Assembly (NCBI GenBank): GCA_041395725.1
Contig: JAWKZW010000001.1
Coordinates: forward strand, 4,284,501 to 4,348,500
Origin: Gammaproteobacteria bacterium
GTDB lineage: Bacteria > Pseudomonadota > Gammaproteobacteria > Pseudomonadales > Pseudohongiellaceae
Direction of reading: 5' to 3'
DNA: 64,000 nucleotides
Shown here: positions 9,636-19,052 of the stretch, one piece after another
How the letters are laid out: the number at the start of each line of letters is the position of its first letter
Position numbering within the stretch: the first letter of the stretch is position 1
Notes under the pieces: generated by a model
The model's database searches: none
Seen by the model: the letters and a program-made list of their open reading frames with translations, nothing else
Told to the model about the DNA's origin: nothing
Made by a program: the position numbers and the translations under genes

Positions 9636-11039
9636 CTATCCTTTCCGATACGCTTGCAGACTCTCAGTTTTTCCTGTCCGTTCCGGGATAAACCTAAGCC
9701 ACAGGTAGCCAGCTACTCCGGCCAGCAGGGAAGCTGCAATGATCCCGGTTTTGGCAATGATCAGCGGTTCTGCCGCTGTATCGAAACCCAGGCCGGCTAT
9801 AAAGATTGACATGGTGAATCCCATTCCTGCCAGCAGTCCAAGGCCGACAGTGTGCTTCAGTGTCATACCTCGCGGCAGTTTGCCCCAGCCCATTTTCACG
9901 ACGATCGAGGTCGCCAGGAGAATGCCAATGGGCTTGCCCACGACAAGCCCCAGAATGATTCCCAACGCCAACGGTTGGTGGAGAAACTCGAGTAGATTGA
10001 AACCCTGAAGTGGGATGCCAGCGTTAACCAGCGCAAACAGGGGTAACACCAACAGCGCGACAGGATGTTCAAGTGTACGTTCCCACAGCTGCAGCGGAGT
10101 GGTGGCTTCTTCAGCCGCTAATTTTACCCGCTCAACCAGAAAATGATGGTCCTGTTCAGCAAGCACGGGATTGTCTTCCTTACTCTTCTTTACCCGTCGA
10201 ACGAATTCGTCTATCAGTTTTCGGCTTTTCCTCACGAAGCTTCGTGGACTTCTGGCTGGACGCGCTGGAACGGTCAGAGCAACCAGCACGCCGGCCAGGG
10301 TTGCATGGACCCCAGACCCCAGCATGGCTGCCCACACAAGCCCTCCGCCGCAGATGAATACAGCCGGGTGGCGGATCCCCGCACGGTTGGCAGCCAGTAA
10401 ACAGACGATAAGCAGTGACACTACGATGAGGTACTGCAGGTCAAGGCTGGTAGTGTAGAAGAGTGCTATAACCAATACTGCACCCATGTCATCTATGATG
10501 GCAAGTGCCAGCAGAAAAGCCGTAAGCCCGTATGGTATGCGACGGCCAAGAAGAGACAGTACACCCATAGCGAAGGCGGTGTCAGTTGCCATGGGAATGG
10601 CCCAGCCGCGCAGACTGGTCTGTCCGTAGTTAAGCAGCATGAATGTCATTGCAGGAACCAGCATACCGCCAAATGCAGCAGCAATGACAGGGACGGCCCG
10701 ATTGGCCTTGCGCAGCTCTCCAACCAGCAGTTCTCGCTTTATTTCCAAACCGATGACGAAAAAGAACAGGGACATGAACGCATCGTTGAGCCAGTGTCTC
10801 AGGCTCATGGTGAAACGATGGTTACCGAAAACCAGTCCAACCTGACTCTCCACCAGCCGTTCATAGTACGGGTATGCAGCGGAATTGGCTAAAACCAATG
10901 CTGCAATCGCGCAGCCAAGCAGGAGCAGACTAGCAGTTTTCTGGTCGCGGACTATGTACTGTAATGGCCTGACGACCTTGCCTGCAACATGGTATAAAGT
11001 GACAGCAGAAGCCGCTGTTTTATTACTTTTCTGAGACAT
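9636..11039 (-). CDS. nhaA: Na+/H+ antiporter NhaA
   Basis: A multi-pass membrane protein of about 467 residues. The transport-site signature ALAIIDDMGAVLVIALFYT contains the paired Asp residues of NhaA. MATDTAFAMGVLSLLG, NAGIPLQGF and GLLAGMGFTMSIFIAGL are other family blocks. The middle hydrophilic loop (KSRKLIDEFVRRVKKSKEDN) is longer than in E. coli. The frame is open 43 codons upstream (to 11168) without a better ribosome binding site; the ATG at 11039 is chosen because the following sequence matches the family N-terminus. It is first of a three-gene operon with carbamate kinase and the hydrolase, an unusual partnership. Confidence 0.9.
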   Translation of the reverse strand: MSQKSNKTAASAVTLYHVAGKVVRPLQYIVRDQKTASLLLLGCAIAALVLANSAAYPYYERLVESQVGLVFGNHRFTMSLRHWLNDAFMSLFFFVIGLEIKRELLVGELRKANRAVPVIAAAFGGMLVPAMTFMLLNYGQTSLRGWAIPMATDTAFAMGVLSLLGRRIPYGLTAFLLALAIIDDMGAVLVIALFYTTSLDLQYLIVVSLLIVCLLAANRAGIRHPAVFICGGGLVWAAMLGSGVHATLAGVLVALTVPARPARSPRSFVRKSRKLIDEFVRRVKKSKEDNPVLAEQDHHFLVERVKLAAEEATTPLQLWERTLEHPVALLVLPLFALVNAGIPLQGFNLLEFLHQPLALGIILGLVVGKPIGILLATSIVVKMGWGKLPRGMTLKHTVGLGLLAGMGFTMSIFIAGLGFDTAAEPLIIAKTGIIAASLLAGVAGYLWLRFIPERTGKTESLQAYRKG

Positions 11040-11434
11040 GGCTTCATTGATTGTACAGCCCTGCAGAAAGAAATAAACCGCGATTTCGGATTTGTTTTGC
11101 CAATAAAACGATGGCCGGTTGATAAGTCGACGAATATACACGCAATCGCCGGGCATGGTGACTCCCACCGACTACCGTTGATCAAACAACCCTTCTCGCG
11201 CCTGAAGCCATCCTAAGACATGGAAGTTGAGCCAGTAGCGCCTGAAATTTCAAAATTGACAACACCGAAATACAGGACGTCATTGCCCCTGTTCATCGCG
11301 AAACGTAAGTCTCAACCGTCGACACATGAAAAATTCGGGTTTACAGGCATAAGGAAGTTATTGAAAAGGATCGTTTTTGAACAGGTTACTTGAGTAGTCA
11401 GGTATGAGTCGGCTTCCGAAAATAATCAGTATGT

Positions 11435-11977
11435 CTAGCTGAGTCTGTTTGTCGAATAAATGTGCCAGTCGTCCCGAAATAAAACTTCGTAAGAACCGTC
11501 AGACAAAGACCAGGACTCTGCCTGATCGATGGAAATTTCGAGGAGCACATAATCTGATTTTGATTGTGATAGAAGGCTGTTGGACCTGCTGTCGGAGTGG
11601 CCCCAAAGCTTGTTAAACAACCCGCTATCGCGAGTGAAATTCACAGTGCCGCTAAGACATACCTGGACACCGTTTTTGCTGTTTTTGAATAACAGGCAGA
11701 CAGGATCGTTTACCCGTAAGTTCCGGTTAATCAACTCATACCACAACACCGGGAACCAAAGGGTCCCGTCAAAACTGGCCTGTACCAAGTCAAGGGAAAG
11801 CGTCCGCAATCGATTCTTGTCATAGTAGCTCAACAAGGGTCTATCACCATTCCTTAAGAGTTCCCATATAGGCTGGCTTTGTCTGTCAGTCATCATAATA
11901 GTAACAGGTTGAATATGATCTGATGCCATATACCAACGATCAAAACCGACTCTGGTTCCCGCAGTCTGACTGATCAA
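11435..11977 (-). CDS. pyridoxamine-phosphate-oxidase-like flavin split-barrel protein
   Basis: The 180-residue protein resembles small general-stress split-barrel proteins: TLWF, then VCLLFKNSKNGVQVCLSGTVNFTRDSGLFNKLWG, which fits the strand/turn pattern of that family. Flavin binding or catalysis cannot be proven. The frame begins at a TTG overlapping the stop of the upstream regulator by four bases (TTGA), implying translational coupling. An ATG 16 codons in (11929) is the alternative. It is co-transcribed with the OmpR-type regulator. Confidence 0.55.
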   Translation of the reverse strand: MISQTAGTRVGFDRWYMASDHIQPVTIMMTDRQSQPIWELLRNGDRPLLSYYDKNRLRTLSLDLVQASFDGTLWFPVLWYELINRNLRVNDPVCLLFKNSKNGVQVCLSGTVNFTRDSGLFNKLWGHSDSRSNSLLSQSKSDYVLLEISIDQAESWSLSDGSYEVLFRDDWHIYSTNRLS

Positions 11978-12702
11978 CGAATTTTTTCGGTTTTTACATC
12001 CAGCATATAACCAAACTCCCGAATGGTTCGAATCAGTGGATTTGACTGCTGGTCGTCGTCCAGCTTTTGTCTAAGGCGGGAAATCTGTACATCGATCGAG
12101 CGATCAAATTCCATGGCATCTCTGTCCCTGGTTGCTGCAAAAAGGCGCTCCCGGCTCAGAGCAACGCCAGATGAACGGGCAAGAATTTCCAGCAATCGGA
12201 ATTCCCCGGGAGTCAGACTTACCAGATTACCCTCAGCATCAAGGAGTTGGCGTCTCTGTAAATCTAGCCGCCAGCCATTAAAAACAATTGCCGAAATGTT
12301 ATTCTGCTGCTGACCCGGTTCAGATTCCAATCTGACCCTATCAACCAGTCTCAGATTGGCCTTGATGCGGGCTGACAGTTCTTCGATGTCAATCGGTGAG
12401 GTGATAAAGTCATCAGCTCCCAGTTCGAGGCCGGTCACTCGTTCAACGGCACTGCTTTTCTTTGCCAGCACGATTACCGGAACCACCGAGTGCTCTTTCA
12501 TTGTTCTTATGATTTCTAGATAGTCGTTATCTGCGATGCCTTCGTTCAGCAGCACCAAGTCTATGGGTTCAGTTTGGAGTATTTGCAACCCGTGCTGCTC
12601 ACTGTAAGCAAATAGCAGTCGGTAGCCTTTGGACCTGAGGTGGGCTTCTATACGCCCCCAGGTTCCTTTTTCTTTGTCGATAGCAAGAATCGTGTGATTC
12701 AT
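11974..12702 (-). CDS. OmpR-family response regulator with degenerate receiver
   Basis: The 242-residue protein has an N-terminal receiver (1-120) and a C-terminal OmpR winged helix (about 140-235, SLTPGEFRLLEILARSSG...VDVQISRLRQKL...IRTIREFGYML). The phospho-acceptor Asp position reads LVLLNEG (Asn53) and the conserved Lys reads FITSPID (Ser102), so classical phosphorylation is unlikely. No partner histidine kinase is adjacent. The downstream gene is a flavin-barrel-like stress protein. It is divergent from the ECF sigma gene (158-bp shared region). Confidence 0.88.
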   Translation of the reverse strand: MNHTILAIDKEKGTWGRIEAHLRSKGYRLLFAYSEQHGLQILQTEPIDLVLLNEGIADNDYLEIIRTMKEHSVVPVIVLAKKSSAVERVTGLELGADDFITSPIDIEELSARIKANLRLVDRVRLESEPGQQQNNISAIVFNGWRLDLQRRQLLDAEGNLVSLTPGEFRLLEILARSSGVALSRERLFAATRDRDAMEFDRSIDVQISRLRQKLDDDQQSNPLIRTIREFGYMLDVKTEKIR

Positions 12703-12860
12703 GGCCGTTGAGTCAGGTTCTTTTACATAATTGAAACAAAGAATTAACAGTCTGTCTACTAAAGTGCATTGGGGTGCTTACAGCCGGGTCCTATACTTTG
12801 AATTATTGAAAATAAGACATTGAATCTTCAAGAAGCTAAATCTGACAACCAAGAGGACAA

Positions 12861-13349
12861 ATGTTTAGAAATCACGAACTAATAAACGAAATTGAAGGGT
12901 TACACCGCTTCGCCAGACACCTGACCAGGGACCCGGACGAGGCAGACGATCTGCTTCAGGCCACGTTGACCAAGGCATTGGAGAATAAAAACAAGTTCAT
13001 CAGTAACAGCAACCTGAAAGGCTGGTGTTCCAAGATCATGTTCAACCTGTTCGTCTCAAAATACAGGCGTCAGCGGCGCTATGGCAGCACAATCGATCCT
13101 CAGCCGGTCATCGACTCGGCGACAGAGCCGGGCCGGGAGTTCCACTACGCCTGTTGCGCCGAACTTCAACAGGCCTGGAGTAAACTGGACGAGCGGCTCC
13201 GGGGAGCGCTGGACTGCTATTGTTTCAAAGATATGCGCTATCAAGATATTGCCAGAGAACTTGATCTTCCGATTGGTACGGTTCGCTCCCGGGTTTACCG
13301 GGCCAGAGAAACGCTCAGCAAATATGTCGGAACCGAAATCAGAAACTGA
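12861..13349 (+). CDS. ECF-type RNA polymerase sigma factor
   Basis: The 162-residue protein has sigma region 2 (LHRFARHLTRDPDEADDLLQATLTKALENKNKF, about 15-50, then LKGWCSKIMFNLFVSKYRRQ) and region 4 (LDERLRGALDCYCFKDMRYQDIARELDLPIGTVRSRVYRARETL, about 108-152). A run of Cys (YACCAELQ) separates the two domains. No anti-sigma gene follows; a small hydrophilic protein does. The closest type looks like the PhyR/EcfG-independent general ECF group, which is a guess. GAGGAC precedes the ATG. Confidence 0.9.
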   Translation: MFRNHELINEIEGLHRFARHLTRDPDEADDLLQATLTKALENKNKFISNSNLKGWCSKIMFNLFVSKYRRQRRYGSTIDPQPVIDSATEPGREFHYACCAELQQAWSKLDERLRGALDCYCFKDMRYQDIARELDLPIGTVRSRVYRARETLSKYVGTEIRN

Positions 13350-13415
13350 ACTGAATGGTGTTCTGTCGCGTTTCGAATTTCGAATTAGGCAACCTTAGAT
13401 AAAAGGAGGTGGATA

Positions 13416-13673
13416 GTGAGTAATCAATCGAATTCTAAACCAGGTGAAGGGAATCGGGAGGCAGACAAAGTCTACCGTGACCATACGCGCGAATTTGTAA
13501 AGTCAGGTAAAGTTGAAAAAGCAGCCAGGGAGGCCAGTAAACAGAGTCCTTCGGAAGCTGCGGCAGCGGAGCAGAAAGGCAAAGTCAAAGCCAGGGAACT
13601 TGACCCTGCCGTGCACCGTAATTATGAGAAAGCAGTCGACAGTGAAGCCGTCGGCTCTGAGAGCAAAAAGTAG
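13416..13673 (+). CDS. small hydrophilic hypothetical protein
   Basis: The 85-residue, highly charged, Ala/Glu/Lys-rich protein starts at GTG with an excellent AAAGGAGG nine bases before it. It contains no membrane segment or Cys. The pattern (DKVYRDHTREFVKSGKVEKAAREASK) recalls small stress-associated proteins in proteobacteria but no defined family is recognised. Location directly after the ECF sigma gene (66-bp gap) suggests co-regulation. Confidence 0.75.
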   Translation: MSNQSNSKPGEGNREADKVYRDHTREFVKSGKVEKAAREASKQSPSEAAAAEQKGKVKARELDPAVHRNYEKAVDSEAVGSESKK

Positions 13674-13813
13674 GTAGTCTTTCGAATACTCAAGTCAGGT
13701 TTTAAGCCGTGGGCCTGCCAGGTAACCTGTCAGCTTTGGGCCTGTTCAAGCACCCATGACGAGGCGCACACGTCGTTTCCTCCAGCCGCCTGCGGACACC
13801 GATTCCTGCTGTT

Positions 13814-15067
13814 ATGACACTCTTTTTAAACAGCGGACTGGTAGTTTTAGTTTTAGTTATAGCTGTCGCCGTCCATGTTTGGCTGCACCGGAACATCCCA
13901 ACCCTGGCGAGCGACAGGTATTCCGATTGCCTCAATAATTCGGAGTGGTTTTCTGGTTGTGGCCCCTGCCATGGCTCTGACGCCGGGCTGTGGTCCTTTC
14001 CCGGTATCACCCTCGTGGTATTTCTTGCTTAATTGGTAGGCAGCGCGATTCGGTACGACATCATCAACGTTGAACCATTGATCAGTTCAACCGAAACTTG
14101 AACTGGACTCTCCCTGCTGCTGTTTAGGCTTGATCGAACCGCCGCCCTGGTGTTGGCGATCGCCTATGTGATTGCCATAACCTTTTATTTGGAACCGCTT
14201 GGTGCCTTCCTGCCTCGTTCAACGGGCGCTGGAAACGCGACATATCAGACGCTTTTTGCTTCGATGATTATGGTCTCGATCGCCAAGTTCGGTCTGGTGC
14301 GCAGTTTGCGCCCACTGGAAAATTTTGAGAAACTGGCAGTCAACCTAATGCTGGCGCTAATTGCCTCATTTCTGTTGGGGTTTTCATACCTGCAAGCAGC
14401 AGATCTGGTGGCAGGTTACCGGCAACTACCGGGCAATGATCCTGAATTGGAAATTCGGACCCTGCATAGAATTTCCGGGTGTTCCTTATTGATCAGGGAT
14501 TCGAAACTTCCCGTTTTCCGCAGGCTGAGCCCTCTGCATCCTTGCGATGCCAGGACCATGGCTTTCGCACAAGCGATAAGCGCAACGGTCTATATTGTGT
14601 TCATCACATTGGCGACTGCCTGCCTGGACACTCTTGAAGAACTCAATGAGATCAGCGTGCTGTGCCTGTCCAGGCGGGTTACCGGCGTTCTTCCCAAGAT
14701 GCTGATACTGGATACTCTAAAGAATCAGTTTTCATCAACCGTTGCGGATACTACAGGTGCCGGGCGATTTCTCGATGAGAGCAACGAGGGCAGAATAAAA
14801 CGGTGCTATGTGCACGCGGTAGCCATGGCCCTGGCGTTGCTGCTTTTATGGAGCAGTGATGCATTCACTGTTATCACCAGCGCAAGGCGGGCATTTGCCT
14901 TGTACTATCTGTTGCAGTGCCTGACAGCAATGCTACATCTATGTAACTCCAGGCATGATTGGCGTGACTCCCTAGTTGCAATGATTGGGTTTATTCTCCT
15001 TACGCTCACTATGCTGCTGATCGCGGTTTTTGCGATTCCCGCAGATCCCACACGAGGCTCTCCTTGA
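13814..15067 (+). pseudogene. decayed APC-like multi-pass membrane transporter
   Basis: Pieces of one membrane protein are spread over frames. IIRSGFLVVAPAMAL is near 13935, VVFLA and then VGSAIRYDIINVEPLI follow about 14000-14085, and a long frame from about 14102 encodes YVIAITFYLEPLGAFL...FASMIMVSIAKFGLVRSL. Near 14470-14550 the expected QGFETSR segment lies in another frame, after which the reading returns to LHPCDARTMAFAQ...SSTVADTTGAGRFL...SSDAFTVITSARRAFALYYLLQC. At least three frameshifts are needed. The order of segments matches an uncharacterised APC-superfamily-like permease group as I recall it. Not functional as written unless sequencing errors are involved. Confidence 0.6.
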
Positions 15068-15134
15068 CCAACTTTCAGTCGATGATAATTCAGTATTGGC
15101 TTCTTACAGAATCTGTTGGCAGGGTCGCTGAGAC

Positions 15135-16007
15135 ATGCTGAAAAATATGCGCTTCACTGCCATCATGCTGGTAGCGATTATTGCCCTTGGTCTGACACCA
15201 CTGTTTGAAAAGCTCGCGGTGTCAGGGGAAGCAAGCCTACCGACAGTCGTCCTGACGATTAATCTGCTTACTGTCGCCCTGCTAACTATTCCGGCCTGGA
15301 GGCATAGGCCGGAGCAGATACGTGCCAGTTGGAAAAGCCTGCTGCTCGTGGGAGGCCTGGCTTCCGGTGTAGTAGTGTATCTTAATATATGGGCGCTCGA
15401 GACAACCACTGCGACGCACCGTAGCGTCTTTCAGGCTATGTACCCAGCCATGACAGCGATCTTCGCCTATTGGCTTATCGATGAGCGCCTGCCACTGTCG
15501 GGTTATCTTGTTATCGCGGCCATGACCGGGGGAGTGTTGCTAATGAGTGCCGGCGGAATTCAATTTCAGATGGTGGAAGGTGATGGGCTACTCCTGCTCA
15601 CTCTACCGATGATGGGCCTCTGCGATGCCTGGGCTAAAAAGACACTTGGCACACTCTCGCCTCAGTGGGTGTCGTTCGGTCGCTTTTTCTTCGGCACCCT
15701 GGTATTGCTGCCTTTCCTCCTCACAGCAGAAATCGGACTTAGTTGGCCTAAGGGGTTAGACTGGCTCTGGATAGGGCTTTCAGCCGCTACCATTGGTCTC
15801 GGCATCAACATGCTGTATCTGGGAATGAAAATGAAAGGTGCGGCGCTTGCTGCGGCAATGCTCAGCATGTCACCGATACTCACTCTACTGATTGAATGGT
15901 ACTGGTTGAGTGCAGAGTTCCATACCACTGAGTTGTTCGGAATAGCTATAGTACTGCTAGGTGGTTATCTGTTGACCCGGCCCGCCTTTCAGAAACTGGA
16001 TCATTAA
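15135..16007 (+). CDS. EamA/DMT-superfamily transporter
   Basis: The 290-residue, ten-helix protein has two EamA halves. The first holds LGLTPLFEKLAVSGEA and ETTTATHRSVFQAMYPAMTAIFAYWLIDERLPLSGYLVIAAMTGGVLLM. The second holds GLGINMLYLGMKMKGAALAAAMLSMSPILTLLIEWYWLSAEFHTTELFGIAIVLLGGYLL. Members export metabolites or amino acids; substrate unknown. A long GC-rich inverted repeat (CGGCCCGCC / GGCGGGCCG) spans the stop region, 15978-16021, possibly a terminator. Confidence 0.88.
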   Translation: MLKNMRFTAIMLVAIIALGLTPLFEKLAVSGEASLPTVVLTINLLTVALLTIPAWRHRPEQIRASWKSLLLVGGLASGVVVYLNIWALETTTATHRSVFQAMYPAMTAIFAYWLIDERLPLSGYLVIAAMTGGVLLMSAGGIQFQMVEGDGLLLLTLPMMGLCDAWAKKTLGTLSPQWVSFGRFFFGTLVLLPFLLTAEIGLSWPKGLDWLWIGLSAATIGLGINMLYLGMKMKGAALAAAMLSMSPILTLLIEWYWLSAEFHTTELFGIAIVLLGGYLLTRPAFQKLDH

Positions 16008-16079
16008 AGCAGGCGGGCCGTTATGGAACAGGGATGAAGCTCAATTACCTCTACCGTGTTTCTGATAGCATCTGAAAGT

Positions 16080-16784
16080 ATGAGATCACCGCTTGTCGCA
16101 ATGCTGGCCAGTCTGATTTTCGTTGCCGCCCTGGTCGGATTACTGGTTTTTTTCAATGTAGACGAACAACTTCTGGAATTACTGCGCTGGATCAATCGGC
16201 AGGGAATATGGTCTGGATTGTGGTTTATTCTGATAATGGCCCTGGTTACTGTTTTTCTGCTGCCCGGCGTATTGTTTACCACCGGAGCCGGTTTTGTATT
16301 CGGGCTGGTCAATGGCACCATCTATGTAGTTCTCGGGACTACGCTGGGAGCTGTTATCGCATTTCTAATTGCGCGGTATCTGCTGGGTGACACCGCCCGT
16401 CGTTTTATTCTTCAACGTTCCCTCCTGCACTCTGTTACGGACGAAATGCGGAATCACGAATTACGAGTAGTAATGTTGACTCGATTGATTCCGTTCTTTC
16501 CGGGCAAGATTTCAAACTATTTTTTCGGAATGACTGCGTTCAGCCTCCGAGGATTTTCTCTGGGCACCTTCATCGGGCTCATTCCGTTCTCTCTACACAA
16601 TGTTTATCTGGGCTCCTTCGCCGCTAATCTCAGTAACCTGGGTGTACGAGAGACGGGGCGAACCCCTCTGGAGTGGATAATTTATCTGTTGGGCTTTCTC
16701 ACAACATTGACGGCTGTTCTTTATCTGAACCACTTGGCCCGCCGTACGTTAGCGAAGTATTCACCCGATGTAACCAGAGAGTAA
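16080..16784 (+). CDS. TVP38/TMEM64 (VTT-domain, DedA-like) membrane protein
   Basis: About 234 residues. The hydrophobic core carries the VTT signature: FLLPGVLFTTGAGFVFGLVNGTIYVVLGTTLGAVIAFLIARYLLG, then MLTRLIPFFPGKISNYFFGMTAFSLRGFSLGTFIGLIPFSLHNVYLGS. VTT proteins act as lipid scramblases or flippases in known members. The frame opens at a GTG (16056), but the ATG at 16080 is preferred. It precedes the glycosidase-like/GT4 pair by nine bases, so it probably belongs to that operon. A second VTT domain occurs in this window, fused to a phospholipase D. Confidence 0.88.
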   Translation: MRSPLVAMLASLIFVAALVGLLVFFNVDEQLLELLRWINRQGIWSGLWFILIMALVTVFLLPGVLFTTGAGFVFGLVNGTIYVVLGTTLGAVIAFLIARYLLGDTARRFILQRSLLHSVTDEMRNHELRVVMLTRLIPFFPGKISNYFFGMTAFSLRGFSLGTFIGLIPFSLHNVYLGSFAANLSNLGVRETGRTPLEWIIYLLGFLTTLTAVLYLNHLARRTLAKYSPDVTRE

Positions 16785-16793
16785 TAAGCCCAA

Positions 16794-19052
16794 ATGAAAT
16801 TACTAGGTTGGTTTCCGTTCCGCTATATTATTCGAAAGGCCGCGACAAGTCAGGGGTTTCTGGACCCCATAGAATTGCTCGCCAGACTTCGAGCCCTGGC
16901 TCAACCTTCTGAAGTTGGAGAACCAGTTGAGTTGCTTCGGGCGGGAGTGGTTTTCCATGCGCGCGGACTAATCAACAGTAAAGTCATTCAACACAACCTG
17001 GACTGGCTTTGGCCCTACTGGGTAGAACGGCAGTACAACCCCCATGACATATCGTTTACACCACGAGCCTTTGCCATTACACACATCAATCAGACCCATC
17101 GGAACTGGTCCGCTATCGGCCTTCCGGACCTGGATCAATATCCGATTGTAGACCCCAGAGGATTGTTAACGCCAAAGCTGGACGGCTGGTCACTGGACGT
17201 ATGGATATTAAGAAGCGATGGATCGCGGCTGCTGCCGTCGCGACAGAAGGACGCGGAACAATTTTATAATATGGACCCCGGTCTGGCAGTGGTAACAGTT
17301 ACCGGTGAAAAAGGCATGCAACTGCGCACAGTCAGTGAGGTGGTGCGTCGAAACGGCTACGCTTGCTGTGAAATGAATATCAATGCGTCTGACAGCGAAG
17401 GCGGCGATGCCTGGCTGGTTGTCAGCGCGCGTCCTTATAACCCTGAGGGAATCAGTTTCATCTCCAGATTGGAGTTACTGGATTCAGCCAGTACCTGGAG
17501 AATCAACGATGATGATCAGATACGGTTTGATTGCCCGGTGGAGAAGCATCGGGTTGCCAGCTACTTGGATGGCGATGTCTACCTGGGCATTCATGACCGC
17601 GCTGAAAAAAAAGAGGTCAATTGTCAGGCTGGACTTGCCAGTGCCGCGGCGATGTTCCGACTTGATCGAGAAAGACAGCTCAAGCTGTCCATACCCTTGG
17701 AAGAGGAGTATACCGAACCTGTTGTTAAACCATGCTGGCTGGATGAACGACAGACTGCCTGCCGACTGGTGTGCCCCGAAAGCCGCTATCAGAACCTCTA
17801 TGACGCCGCATTGGCATCGTTGATACTCCACTCCCCAAGGGATGTTTATCCAGGTCCGTATACCTACAAGCGGTTCTGGTTCAGGGACGCGGCGTTCATC
17901 GTTCATGCACTACTCTGCTCGGGGCTGGAGGATCGTGCCCGTCGGTCAATAGATGAATTTTTTCACCGCCAGACGCCCCTTGGCTATTTCCGGTCCCAGG
18001 AAGGAGAATGGGATTCAAACGGTGAAGTGCTTTGGATACTCAATCGGTACAAGGAGCTTACCGGACTGGACATTCCGAATTCCTGGCTCCGCCCTATTGA
18101 AAAAGGCGGCAGGTGGATTATTCGGAAGCTTACCAATGATGACGAAGAAATACTCCACGCCGGGTTACTGCCGGCAGGATTCAGCGCTGAACACCTGGGA
18201 CCCAACGATTACTATTACTGGGACGACTTCTGGGCGGCGTCCGGACTTCGTTCCTGTAGCGCGTTGTTGGAAGAACATAACGAAAAGCTGGGGAGGGAAT
18301 TCTCAAATGCGGCGGATCGGCTCATGGTATCAATTGATCGAAGTCTGTCCCGCTGTTACGAACGGTTGGGCAGGCCAGCCATACCGGCATCGCCCTATCG
18401 CAGGCTGGATGCAGGAGCGATCGGTTCTATTGTCGCCGGTTACCCGCTGCAGTTAGTGAGCTCGCAGGACGAGCGATTGCTGGACTGTGTTGAGTATCTG
18501 TTGGACGATTGCTTTGTTGATGGTGCGTTCTTCCAGGATATGATTCACTCCGGTATGAACGCCTATCTCACTCTGCAAACGGCACAGGTGCTATTGCGAG
18601 CAAACGATCCCCGCTTCCTGGAATTGATGGACAGCGTCGCGGACCTTGCTTCGCCGACTGGACAGTGGCCGGAAGCCATACACCCCCAGACCCGCGGTGG
18701 CTGCATGGGGGATGGTCAACATGTCTGGGCAACGGCCGAATGGGTGCTTATGATCCGCAGCTGTTTTGTTCTTGAGGAAGGCAACCGCCTGATTCTTGGC
18801 GCAGGCATTCCCAAGCGTTGGTTGCACTGTAATAAACGGTTTTCCTTTGGCCCCACATTCACACGGTTTGGTGCTTTAACCGTCACAGTCGATCCCAGGC
18901 AACATGGCCGTCTGCTGGTAGAGTGGGAGCCGCGGTGGCACAGGCAGCAGCCAGAAATAGACATCGCGATTCCGGGTTACCAGGTGCGTGAGCGGTCCGA
19001 TCGTCACGCACTACTCGAGCCACTCGCCAGTGGAACGGGTATAACGTCATGA
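16794..19052 (+). CDS. large six-hairpin glycosidase-like protein
   Basis: The 752-residue protein has a C-terminal half (about 350-690) reminiscent of (alpha/alpha)6 glycosidases such as GH15 or GH63-like proteins: YTYKRFWFRDAAFIVHALLCSGLEDRARRSIDEFFHRQTPLGYF, EWDSNGEVLWILNRYKELTG, YYYWDDFWAASGLRS, and WPEAIHPQTRGGCMGDGQHVWATAEWV. Acidic residues in these blocks could serve as catalytic pair; I cannot assign them. The first 350 residues look beta-rich. No signal peptide, so cytoplasmic. The stop overlaps the ATG of the glycosyltransferase (ATGA), which points to a joint role in a glycan or glycolipid. Function inferred. Confidence 0.6.
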   Translation: MKLLGWFPFRYIIRKAATSQGFLDPIELLARLRALAQPSEVGEPVELLRAGVVFHARGLINSKVIQHNLDWLWPYWVERQYNPHDISFTPRAFAITHINQTHRNWSAIGLPDLDQYPIVDPRGLLTPKLDGWSLDVWILRSDGSRLLPSRQKDAEQFYNMDPGLAVVTVTGEKGMQLRTVSEVVRRNGYACCEMNINASDSEGGDAWLVVSARPYNPEGISFISRLELLDSASTWRINDDDQIRFDCPVEKHRVASYLDGDVYLGIHDRAEKKEVNCQAGLASAAAMFRLDRERQLKLSIPLEEEYTEPVVKPCWLDERQTACRLVCPESRYQNLYDAALASLILHSPRDVYPGPYTYKRFWFRDAAFIVHALLCSGLEDRARRSIDEFFHRQTPLGYFRSQEGEWDSNGEVLWILNRYKELTGLDIPNSWLRPIEKGGRWIIRKLTNDDEEILHAGLLPAGFSAEHLGPNDYYYWDDFWAASGLRSCSALLEEHNEKLGREFSNAADRLMVSIDRSLSRCYERLGRPAIPASPYRRLDAGAIGSIVAGYPLQLVSSQDERLLDCVEYLLDDCFVDGAFFQDMIHSGMNAYLTLQTAQVLLRANDPRFLELMDSVADLASPTGQWPEAIHPQTRGGCMGDGQHVWATAEWVLMIRSCFVLEEGNRLILGAGIPKRWLHCNKRFSFGPTFTRFGALTVTVDPRQHGRLLVEWEPRWHRQQPEIDIAIPGYQVRERSDRHALLEPLASGTGITS

